64,000 nucleotides of DNA from positions 26,813 through 90,812 of the forward strand of contig NZ_FNPK01000015.1 in assembly GCF_900107285.1 (NCBI RefSeq), read 5' to 3'. The position numbers were made by a program, and so were the translations under genes. Origin of the DNA: Acinetobacter kyonggiensis (lineage in GTDB: Bacteria > Pseudomonadota > Gammaproteobacteria > Pseudomonadales > Moraxellaceae). A model generated the notes under the pieces. It had not been told where the DNA came from. It saw nothing but the letters and a program-made list of their open reading frames with translations, and did not search any database. Of the stretch, positions 15,943-23,168 are shown piece after piece (positions within the stretch are counted from its first letter, which is position 1; every line of letters begins with the position of its first letter).

Positions 15943-17343
15943 ATGTCAGACATTCAATTTGATTTGATCGTCATTGGTGCTGGGCCGGGTGGCTATGTAG
16001 CCGCCATCCGCGCAGCCCAGCTTGGACTAAAAACTGCGGTGGTTGAGGCCAATCATTTGGGTGGCATTTGCTTGAACTGGGGCTGCATTCCAACCAAAGC
16101 ACTATTGCATGGTGCAGAACTTGCTCAGCAGCTCAAGCATAGCCAGCAGTTTGGTTTTAGTGTAGGTACTGTTGATTTTGATATAACTCAATTGGTGAAG
16201 CATAGCCGACAAGTATCAAGCCAATTGGTGCAAGGCATTGGGCAGCTGCTGCAAAAAAATCAAATCACGGTTTTTAATGCCAAGGCTAAGTTTACTGCGA
16301 AAGAACGCTTAGAATTGACCGATGCTGCGGGGAACAAGCAGCAGCTTTCTGCACCGCATATTATTGTCGCAACTGGAGCACATGCAGCGTTACTGCCTCA
16401 AGTGCCTGTCGATGGAAAATATGTCTGGAGCTATAAAGAAGCGCTGATACCTGAACAGTTGCCGAAATCATTGCTGGTGATTGGTTCGGGAGCAATCGGC
16501 AGTGAATTTGCCAGTTTGTATCATGACTTGGGTTGTGAAGTCACTTTGCTGGACATCGCCAAGCAGATTCTGCCGACAGAAGATGCGGAAGTGGCGCAGT
16601 ATGTGCAAAAGCAGTTTGAGCAGCGCGGTATGAAAATTCTGACCGAAGCTACAGTGCAAAGTTTGCACATTCAAAATGAGCAAGTCACTTGCCAAATTGA
16701 AACAGCAGCGGGAGTGCAACACTTAACTTTCGACAAAGTGCTGTCTGCCATTGGCGTGCGACCAAATTCTGCCGAGCTGGGTTTAGACAGTTTGGGTATT
16801 GAATTGGACAAAGGCTTTATTAAAACCGATCAATGGTGCAAAACCAATGTGGTGGGCGTGTATGCGATTGGCGATGTTGCGGGTGCGCCATGCTTAGCGC
16901 ATAAAGCCAGTCATGAAGCCATTCTGTGTGTGGAAAAAATTGCTGGTATTGCCAATGTTCATCCGCTGGATCGCACCCAAATTCCGGGCTGTATTTTTAC
17001 CCATCCGCAAGTCGCCAGTATTGGCTTAACTGAACAGCAAGCCAAAGCAGCGGGTTATTCAGTCAATATTGGAAAATTTCCATTTCAGGCCAACGGCAAA
17101 GCATTGGCTTTAGGCGCCAGCGCTGGATTTGTCAAAACCATTATCAACCGTGAAACGGGCGAATTGCTGGGCGCACATATGGTTGGGCATGAAGTCACCG
17201 AGCATATTCAAGGTTTTGCAATTGCCAAGTATCTTGAAGCCACCGATGACAGTTTAGCTCAGGTGATTTTCCCGCATCCGACATTATCTGAAGCGATGCA
17301 TGAATCTATTTTATCGGCCATGCAACGTGCAATTCATATTTAA
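15943..17343 (+). CDS. lpdA: Dihydrolipoyl dehydrogenase (E3) of the acetoin complex
   Basis: A 466-residue flavoprotein disulphide reductase that reoxidises the dihydrolipoyl arm of AcoC with NAD+. It has the N-terminal FAD motif IVIGAGPGGYVAA, the redox-active disulphide C43/C48 (GGICLNWGC), the NAD motif VIGSGAIGSEFASL, the second FAD segment VYAIGDVAG and the catalytic His445 in HPTLSEAMHES. The ATG at 15943 is preceded by AGGAG at 7-nt spacing, better than a TTG two codons upstream. It starts 10 nt after acoC. Being inside the operon, it is probably a dedicated E3 for this complex. Confidence 0.92.
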   Translation: MSDIQFDLIVIGAGPGGYVAAIRAAQLGLKTAVVEANHLGGICLNWGCIPTKALLHGAELAQQLKHSQQFGFSVGTVDFDITQLVKHSRQVSSQLVQGIGQLLQKNQITVFNAKAKFTAKERLELTDAAGNKQQLSAPHIIVATGAHAALLPQVPVDGKYVWSYKEALIPEQLPKSLLVIGSGAIGSEFASLYHDLGCEVTLLDIAKQILPTEDAEVAQYVQKQFEQRGMKILTEATVQSLHIQNEQVTCQIETAAGVQHLTFDKVLSAIGVRPNSAELGLDSLGIELDKGFIKTDQWCKTNVVGVYAIGDVAGAPCLAHKASHEAILCVEKIAGIANVHPLDRTQIPGCIFTHPQVASIGLTEQQAKAAGYSVNIGKFPFQANGKALALGASAGFVKTIINRETGELLGAHMVGHEVTEHIQGFAIAKYLEATDDSLAQVIFPHPTLSEAMHESILSAMQRAIHI

Positions 17344-17358
17344 AACTATAGGTTTTTT

Positions 17359-17457
17359 AGGGCCTAATCGGAACGCATAGCGTTTTAACTAGGTCCTGAA
17401 TAAGCCCATCCACAGCACTTAAATCACATTTAAATAGTGCTGCCGATTTTAGGCAGC
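17359..17457 (+). other. Cluster of hairpins between lpd and bdhA
   Basis: Three structures lie in tandem. AGGGCCTA (17359-17366) pairs with TAGGTCCT (17390-17397) around an inner AACGC/GCGTT hairpin (17372-17384). CAGCACT at 17413-17419 pairs with AGTGCTG at 17436-17442, helped by TTAAAT/ATTTAA. CTGCC pairs with GGCAG at 17441-17457. The last two overlap, so they are mutually exclusive. They may act as a processing or attenuation site that sets bdhA expression relative to acoABC-lpd. Confidence 0.45.
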
Positions 17458-17480
17458 CAAGCAATAATTTGGGAGCAGTT

Positions 17481-18539
17481 ATGAAAGCAGCGCGTTTTTA
17501 TGATCGAGGCGATATTCGCATTGAAGATATTCCAGAACCGCAAGTGACCGCAGGCACTGTCGGCATTGAAGTGGCGTGGTGCGGTATTTGCGGAACGGAC
17601 TTGCATGAATTTATGGAAGGCCCCATTTTTATTCCACCGTGCGGGCATCCGCATCCTATTTCGGGTGAGTCTGCGCCAATTACCATGGGGCATGAATTCT
17701 CTGGTGTGGTCTATGCGGTCGGTGACGGCGTAGATGATATTCAGGTTAGACAGCATGTGGTGGTTGAGCCGTATATCATTGCCGATGATGTGCCGACAGG
17801 GCCAGAAGATAACTATCATCTATCAAAAAATATGAACTTTATTGGCTTAGGCGGGCGCGGCGGTGGCTTGGCTGAAAAAATTGCAGTGCAGCGCCGCTGG
17901 GTACACCCCATTTCCAATGATATTCCGTTAGATCAGGCAGCTTTAATTGAGCCTTTGTCGGTTGGGCATCATGCCTATGTCCGCAGTGGTGCAAAAACTG
18001 GAGACATTGCTTTGGTTGGCGGCGCAGGGCCAATTGGTTTATTGCTTTCCGCTATTTTAAAAGCCAAAGGTTTAACGGTGATCATTACCGAACTGAGCGC
18101 CAAGCGGAAGGAAAAAGCCAAAGAAGCTGGTGTTGCCGATTATGTGCTTGATCCGTCGGAAGTCGATGTGGTTGCAGAAGTCATGAAAATTACCGCTGAC
18201 CGCGGTGTGGATGTGGCCTTTGAATGCAGCAGTGTCAATAAAGTCATGGATACTTTGGTGACTGCAATTAAGCCGACAGGCGTGTTGGTCATTGTTTCGA
18301 TTTGGAGCCATCCTGCTACAGTCAATGTGCATAGCGTGGTGATGAAAGAGCTAGATATCCGCGGCACGATTGCCTATGTCAATGACCATCAGGAAACTAT
18401 TAAATTGGTTGAACAAGGCAAAATTAATTTAGCGCCATTTATTACCCAGCGTATTGCGCTGGATGATTTGGTTTCGGAAGGTTTTGAAACGCTTATTCAC
18501 AACAATGAATCGGCAGTTAAAATTATTGTTCATCCGTAG
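17481..18539 (+). CDS. bdhA: 2,3-butanediol dehydrogenase, zinc-dependent (medium-chain) type
   Basis: A 352-residue zinc alcohol dehydrogenase. The catalytic zinc ligands lie in CGICGTDLHEF and GHEFSGVV, with VVEPYI downstream; the NAD-binding motif is LVGGAGPIGLLL. The four-cysteine structural-zinc loop is replaced by a cysteine-free stretch (DVPTGPEDNYHLSKN), as I recall from the B. subtilis BdhA type of butanediol dehydrogenase. It would oxidise 2,3-butanediol to acetoin, feeding the Aco complex. The start is the ATG at 17481 after GGGAG; a TTG at 17469 is in frame but less likely. It follows lpd after a hairpin-rich gap, so it may be separately controlled. Confidence 0.88.
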   Translation: MKAARFYDRGDIRIEDIPEPQVTAGTVGIEVAWCGICGTDLHEFMEGPIFIPPCGHPHPISGESAPITMGHEFSGVVYAVGDGVDDIQVRQHVVVEPYIIADDVPTGPEDNYHLSKNMNFIGLGGRGGGLAEKIAVQRRWVHPISNDIPLDQAALIEPLSVGHHAYVRSGAKTGDIALVGGAGPIGLLLSAILKAKGLTVIITELSAKRKEKAKEAGVADYVLDPSEVDVVAEVMKITADRGVDVAFECSSVNKVMDTLVTAIKPTGVLVIVSIWSHPATVNVHSVVMKELDIRGTIAYVNDHQETIKLVEQGKINLAPFITQRIALDDLVSEGFETLIHNNESAVKIIVHP

Positions 18540-18564
18540 CAGATTTAAAAAACAAGATTAAAGC

Positions 18565-18635
18565 GCGTCAAACAAGCTATGACTTAAAAAGTACAGGAAA
18601 ATGAATAAGCAGTGGGGATAGTGAGGGTTTGACGC
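18565..18635. repeat. Distant inverted repeat upstream of the acetoin reductase gene
   Basis: GCGTCAAAC (18565-18573) and GTTTGACGC (18627-18635) are exact complements separated by 53 nt. They may be two half-sites for looping or a long-range RNA stem in the bdhA-budC spacer, ending about 30 nt before the next ATG. Confidence 0.35.
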
Positions 18636-18665
18636 AAATAAACTGCAATATAAAAGGAACGTAGT

Positions 18666-19451
18666 ATGCCAAGAGGTTTAAATAATAAAGTCGCTCTAAT
18701 TACAGGTGCAGCACAAGGGATTGGTCGTGGTATTGCCTTACGCTTAGCGCAAGAAGGCGTACATTTGGCTTTGGTGGATTTATCAGTAGATAAATTAAAA
18801 AAAGTGCAGACTGAGGTTGAAGCATTGGGGGTAAAAGCGACAATTTTTAATGCCGATATCAGTCAACTGGAGCAGATTACCCAAGCCATTCAACATACCG
18901 AGCAACAATTAGGTGGCTTCGATATTATGATTAATAATGCGGGAATTGCTCAAGTGCAGGCAATCAGTGATGTGAGTCCAGCAGAGTTCCGCAAAATTAC
19001 GGATATTAATGTTGGAGGTGTGTTGTGGGGTATTCAGGCTGCTGCCAAGAAGTTTATTGAACGTCAGCAAAAAGGGAAAATTATTAATGCCGCATCTATT
19101 GCAGGGCATGATGGCTTCGCTCTGTTGGGTGTGTATTCCGCGACTAAATTTGCCGTACGTGCATTAACGCAAGCGGCAGCAAAAGAATATGCCAGTCATG
19201 GCATTACTGTAAATGCCTATTGTCCGGGTATTGTGGGTACAGACATGTGGGTGGAAATTGATAAGCGGTTTTCTGAAATAACAGGTGCACCGATGGGTGA
19301 AACCTATAAAAAATACGTTGAAGGAATTGCTTTAGGTCGAGCGCAAACACCCGAAGATGTGGCGGCACTGGTTGCATTTTTAGCCAGTGAGGATTCTGAC
19401 TATATTACAGGGCAATCCATTTTAACCGATGGCGGGATTGTATATCGCTAA
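18666..19451 (+). CDS. budC: Acetoin (diacetyl) reductase / meso-2,3-butanediol dehydrogenase, SDR family
   Basis: A 261-residue classical short-chain dehydrogenase. The cofactor motif is [19 protein letters not shown] follows, and the catalytic set includes the serine in [10 protein letters not shown] and YSATK. The C-terminal [16 protein letters not shown] segment is typical of acetoin reductases of the BudC group. It interconverts 2,3-butanediol, acetoin and diacetyl with NAD(H), giving the cluster a second stereochemical route alongside BdhA. The ATG follows AAAAGGAAC. It is the last catabolic gene; its stop lies only 6 nt from the thiS-like remnant. Confidence 0.88.
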   Translation: MPRGLNNKVALITGAAQGIGRGIALRLAQEGVHLALVDLSVDKLKKVQTEVEALGVKATIFNADISQLEQITQAIQHTEQQLGGFDIMINNAGIAQVQAISDVSPAEFRKITDINVGGVLWGIQAAAKKFIERQQKGKIINAASIAGHDGFALLGVYSATKFAVRALTQAAAKEYASHGITVNAYCPGIVGTDMWVEIDKRFSEITGAPMGETYKKYVEGIALGRAQTPEDVAALVAFLASEDSDYITGQSILTDGGIVYR

Positions 19452-19457
19452 GCGTGG

Positions 19458-19625
19458 GTGACAAACAACAACCCGTTGTATTTGCATATTCAGGATCTGC
19501 AACTTGAGGGTAAGCGTTTTGCTGTTGAGCATAATCACAGGATTATTTCAAAATCTCAACTTCAACATATTCTCTTGCAAGATCACGATTGTATTGAAAT
19601 TATTCATGCCGTAGGTGGCGGTTAA
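19458..19625 (+). pseudogene. thiS: ThiS-like sulfur carrier, shortened and probably frameshifted
   Basis: Reading toward thiG, the frame ending at TAA 19623-19625 encodes LEGKRFAVEHNHRIISKSQ then QHILLQDHDCIEIIHAVGGG, a clear ThiS C-terminal half with the essential terminal Gly-Gly. The only upstream start in that frame is GTG 19458, giving 55 residues against about 65 for the family. The missing part is the first strand and helix. In another frame just upstream (19466-19504), QQPVVFAYSGSAT reads like the missing ThiS N-terminus. I infer an internal deletion of roughly 8-10 codons plus a frame change. A working short ThiS from the GTG cannot be excluded. It lies directly after budC and 12 nt before thiG. 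Confidence 0.5.
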
Positions 19626-19637
19626 TTCGGAGCGTAC

Positions 19638-20432
19638 ATGGAAGACGACACACTTATTATTGGTTCAAGAACATTTAAGTCACGTTTATTGGTAGGAACT
19701 GGGAAATATCAGGACTTAAAGGAAACAGATTTAGCCATTCAAGCCAGTGGTGCAGAAATTGTGACGGTGGCGATTCGCCGTGTCAATATTGGTCAACATG
19801 CTGACCAGCCCAATTTATTGACAGTTCTTGCGCCAGACAAATATACCATTTTACCGAACACCGCAGGGTGTTTTGACGCGCAGAGTGCTGTGCGTACCTG
19901 TATGTTGGCGCGTGAACTGTTGGATGGACATAACCTCGTCAAGCTTGAGGTTCTAGGTGATGAAAAAACACTTTATCCAAATGTTATCGAAACGCTAAAA
20001 GCTGCACGGACATTGATTGATGATGGTTTTGAAATTATGGTGTATACCTCGGATGACCCAATTGTTGCTCAAGAATTAGAAAGCATGGGCTGTGTTGCAA
20101 TTATGCCTTTGGGGAGTTTAATTGGCTCTGGGTTGGGGATTTTAAATCCACATACACTTTCAATTATTAAAGAAAATGCCAAAGTTCCTGTATTGGTCGA
20201 TGCGGGTGTGGGAACAGCAAGTGATGCTGCTATTGCTATGGAACTAGGCTGTGATGGTGTACTCATGAACACTGCAATTGCAGCAGCACAAAATCCGATA
20301 CTGATGGCATCGGCAATGAAAAAAGCCGTTGAAGCTGGGCGTGAGGCTTTTCTTGCTGGACGTATGCCACGTAAACGTATGGCGAGTGCCAGTTCACCTG
20401 AAACCGGCTACTTTTTCTACAATAGAAGTTGA
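19638..20432 (+). CDS. thiG: Thiazole synthase
   Basis: A 264-residue TIM-barrel enzyme that builds the thiazole phosphate ring of thiamine from deoxyxylulose phosphate, dehydroglycine/glycine imine and ThiS-thiocarboxylate. Family hallmarks are [34 protein letters not shown]-like [29 protein letters not shown], and [21 protein letters not shown]; the Schiff-base lysine is probably in [18 protein letters not shown] precedes the ATG. Its usual partner ThiS is directly upstream but looks damaged. A perfect hairpin follows. Confidence 0.94.
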   Translation: MEDDTLIIGSRTFKSRLLVGTGKYQDLKETDLAIQASGAEIVTVAIRRVNIGQHADQPNLLTVLAPDKYTILPNTAGCFDAQSAVRTCMLARELLDGHNLVKLEVLGDEKTLYPNVIETLKAARTLIDDGFEIMVYTSDDPIVAQELESMGCVAIMPLGSLIGSGLGILNPHTLSIIKENAKVPVLVDAGVGTASDAAIAMELGCDGVLMNTAIAAAQNPILMASAMKKAVEAGREAFLAGRMPRKRMASASSPETGYFFYNRS

Positions 20433-20452
20433 ATTATTTGGGGCAGCATTGC

Positions 20453-20488
20453 ATCAAGTCAGTCATATAGGCATATGACTGACTTGAT
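20453..20488. terminator. Bidirectional terminator between thiG and the TonB receptor
   Basis: ATCAAGTCAGTCATAT (20453-20468) is perfectly complementary to 20473-20488 with a 4-nt loop; TGTTTTAAT follows. It separates convergent thiG and the siderophore receptor gene. Confidence 0.8.
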
Positions 20489-20492
20489 TGTT

Positions 20493-23000
20493 TTAATATT
20501 TAGCTTTTAGTGTTAACAGGAAACTTCTTGGTTCACCATAAAAGTTTCCATAGCCGGAGGTGCCAATCGTGCTGTAATATTTTTTATCAAATATATTATT
20601 AGCATTTAAAGAAACATTCAGGTTAGGATTGATTTCATATGCTGTCCGCAATGACCAGACCGCATAGGCCTCCTGTGCAAACTGATAATCAATCATAGGA
20701 CTGCCATATTGATTGGTTACAGGGTCGTATGTTGGTACTCTGCCAGACTGGAAGCTTTTACTCTGCGCATTTACCCCGCCGCTAATGCTTAAGCCTTCAA
20801 GAAATTCTGAAAACTTATAATCTGTCCATATTTTCAATAAATGTTTTGGCGTTAAGGTGCTGAACTGCGCATCATTCTCTCGACGGTCTTCATTTTCATT
20901 AAATGTATAGCCGAAAGAGATATTCCAGCTGTCGGTAATTAAACCATTCAATTCAACGTCAAAGCCTTCACTACGCTTACTTCCGGCTGCAACATAGCAG
21001 CACCATGAATTGCTGTTGGCAATAGACTGCCAGCCTAAACTTACCGCTTCATTGTCTTTTTTAATTTTAAAATACGCTAAAGAAGCCAGCAGCTTCGGCG
21101 CTAATTCAGTTTTTATGCCGAATTCCAGATTACTGCCTTCAACCGGCATTAATGATGGCCCTGTCTGCGTTTCCAGATATTTCCCTTGCGGCGTATAAAT
21201 TTCTGCGAAGCTGCCGTAAATTGTAGTATTAGCAAGCAGGTCATAAGTTAAGCCATAATAAGGCGTAAATTTTTTATCTTCCTTATATATATTTTTATTA
21301 CCTGTATTGTGGTTTTGTATTTCAATTTCATCTTTAAAAGCGTAGCGCCCGCCTAATATCACTGCAAGTTTATCCGCAGGCTTAAGCTTTAAAGAACCAT
21401 AGCCGGCTGTCGTGTCGCTTTTATTGGTGCTGTTTGTTGTCCATGAATTTGGTGGATAATCCCACTCAGGCGGCTGCGCAGGGTTAAAGGGATTGCCTTT
21501 GCCGTACGAAGTCCAATTTTGCTTGTAATCTTTGGTATTGTATTTTGAATCCAAACCTATAATTAGTTCATGCTGCTGTCCCAGCCAGTCAAAGCTTCCC
21601 TGTAAATTTGCATCAGCAGTAAATTCTTTAAATTCCGTATCATCCTGATAACGCCACCATGTAGATTCTAAGGTCTGGTAGTTGACGGCATCTTCCATTT
21701 CCGCGCCATTAATGCCGTCATCCCCCATGTTGTAGCGCAAGTTTAAGCGGGTCTTCCACTGATCATTCAGGTCATGCTCAAGGTTGGCGAAAACTGCAAT
21801 ATTTTCTCTTTCCATCCAGCTCCACGGCGCGCCCATTGTTGTGCTGCGGGAAAATCCAATATCTGCGCCATCTTGCCAGCGGGGTAAGCTGGCATTGAAG
21901 GCATCGGTTTTATCTTTTTGATAACTGGCTCCTGTAAACAGGCGGGTTTGCGGCGTTAAGTCAAAATTAAGCGCACCATAAAGCATTTCACGGCGATTAT
22001 GGGTCGGTTTATAGAAAAAGTCCTGATCTTGAAGTACTGCAACTGCACGCCCTTGAATAGTCTGATTGGCATTTAAGGCTCCAGTTGCGTCCAGTTCAGC
22101 TCGGTAGTTATTCCAGCTGCCTGCTGACAGCACTGCCTGATAAGCCGTTTCTGCCTGAGGGCGTTTATGGCTTAAGTTGATTACCCCTCCAGCTTCACCA
22201 GCACCAAAGAGGCCATCGGCGCCGCGCAGCAATTCAACAGCGTCATACTGCGCCATATCTGCGCTGTTATTCCGATCCTGAATATCGGATACGCCGCCGC
22301 CGTCGTAGCGGATATTCTTAATTGTTAAGCCGCGCGAAGTGTAGTTGTTGTTTAGCCATAATTGTTCTCGTGTCACACCTGTGGTTTGTAGCATGACATC
22401 ATCTAATGTTTTTAAACCTTGTTGATCCATACGTTCACGCGAAATAACCGTTACGGATTGAGGTACTTCTTTTAAATTTTGTGCTGACTTTCCGACATTA
22501 ACCATATGTTTGTCAGAAGCTGCAACCATTGAAATAGTGGGTAATTGTGATACACCCAATTCATTTTTGCTGCTAGATACTCGGTTTTGACTGTCTAAAT
22601 GTGCAGCTTGGCTATGAATCGGTGCTAATTGAACGACTGGAGCATCTTGAGGTGCAGTAGCTGCTTTAGCTTGAATACTATATCCACCACTGGCTATTTT
22701 TACTGGCTCTAATTGATGTGGTGCTAACAATAATGCCAAAGCTTGCTCAGTTGAATAGTGACCGTTTAAGCCTGAACTTTGCAATTTAGAAAGAGTAGCG
22801 GAATCATAACTAAGGGTAATACCTGACTGGATAGCCAACGCTGTTAAAGCTTGATCCAGTGATTTTTTTGCAATGGAAATATTGTGCTCAGTCGCTGCAT
22901 ATATAGATGTCGTTGTCATGCTACATACAGCGAGTGGCATGCCTAAAAAGATTGCACGGATAGCAAGAGCCAAGGCATTATTTGCTCGATATTCCTTCAT
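20493..23000 (-). CDS. TonB-dependent siderophore receptor with STN signalling domain (first)
   Basis: An 835-residue outer-membrane receptor. The N-terminal signal region ends near SIYAATEH and is followed by a secretin/TonB N-terminal (STN) domain (ISIAKKSLDQALTALAIQSG), the hallmark of receptors that signal through FecR/FecI. A long linker, the plug domain (VTVISRERMDQQGLKTLDDVM, then VELLRGADGLFGAGEAGGV) and a 22-strand barrel follow; it ends in the usual aromatic (FLLTLKAKY). By analogy with FecA, FpvA and FoxA it imports a ferric siderophore and reports ligand binding. The ATG is preceded by a leader block shared with the next receptor gene. The substrate cannot be told from sequence by eye. 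Confidence 0.9.
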   Translation of the reverse strand: MKEYRANNALALAIRAIFLGMPLAVCSMTTTSIYAATEHNISIAKKSLDQALTALAIQSGITLSYDSATLSKLQSSGLNGHYSTEQALALLLAPHQLEPVKIASGGYSIQAKAATAPQDAPVVQLAPIHSQAAHLDSQNRVSSSKNELGVSQLPTISMVAASDKHMVNVGKSAQNLKEVPQSVTVISRERMDQQGLKTLDDVMLQTTGVTREQLWLNNNYTSRGLTIKNIRYDGGGVSDIQDRNNSADMAQYDAVELLRGADGLFGAGEAGGVINLSHKRPQAETAYQAVLSAGSWNNYRAELDATGALNANQTIQGRAVAVLQDQDFFYKPTHNRREMLYGALNFDLTPQTRLFTGASYQKDKTDAFNASLPRWQDGADIGFSRSTTMGAPWSWMERENIAVFANLEHDLNDQWKTRLNLRYNMGDDGINGAEMEDAVNYQTLESTWWRYQDDTEFKEFTADANLQGSFDWLGQQHELIIGLDSKYNTKDYKQNWTSYGKGNPFNPAQPPEWDYPPNSWTTNSTNKSDTTAGYGSLKLKPADKLAVILGGRYAFKDEIEIQNHNTGNKNIYKEDKKFTPYYGLTYDLLANTTIYGSFAEIYTPQGKYLETQTGPSLMPVEGSNLEFGIKTELAPKLLASLAYFKIKKDNEAVSLGWQSIANSNSWCCYVAAGSKRSEGFDVELNGLITDSWNISFGYTFNENEDRRENDAQFSTLTPKHLLKIWTDYKFSEFLEGLSISGGVNAQSKSFQSGRVPTYDPVTNQYGSPMIDYQFAQEAYAVWSLRTAYEINPNLNVSLNANNIFDKKYYSTIGTSGYGNFYGEPRSFLLTLKAKY

Positions 23001-23023
23001 GAGATTTCTCGTCTGAGAGTATG

Positions 23024-23059
23024 TTTCTCTATAAGTCGGACAAGAACAAATAAAAGCTC
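23024..23059 (-). promoter_or_regulatory. Candidate FecI-type (ECF) promoter of the first receptor
   Basis: On the minus strand, TCCGACTTATAGAGAAA (23024-23040) ends 24 nt before the start codon and is identical to the block at the second receptor. GAGC (23056-23059) lies 16 nt further upstream, where the other receptor has GACC, each followed by TTTT. Two-part spacing is identical in both genes, which fits an ECF sigma factor promoter. Confidence 0.5.
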
Positions 23060-23117
23060 ATTTTTATGTAGTTTTTTTTAATTTATAATTTAATTGAACT
23101 AAAACTCTAGGTTTTAT

Positions 23118-23148
23118 AAAAATAGGCATCTAAAGATGCCTATTAAAA
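23118..23148 (-). terminator. Terminator after the second receptor gene
   Basis: AATAGGCATC (23121-23130) pairs with GATGCCTATT (23135-23144) with a TAAA loop. On the minus strand it is followed by TTTTTATAAAA. It separates the two receptor genes into different transcripts. Confidence 0.7.
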
Positions 23149-23168
23149 AGCGCCAATAGCGTTAACTG

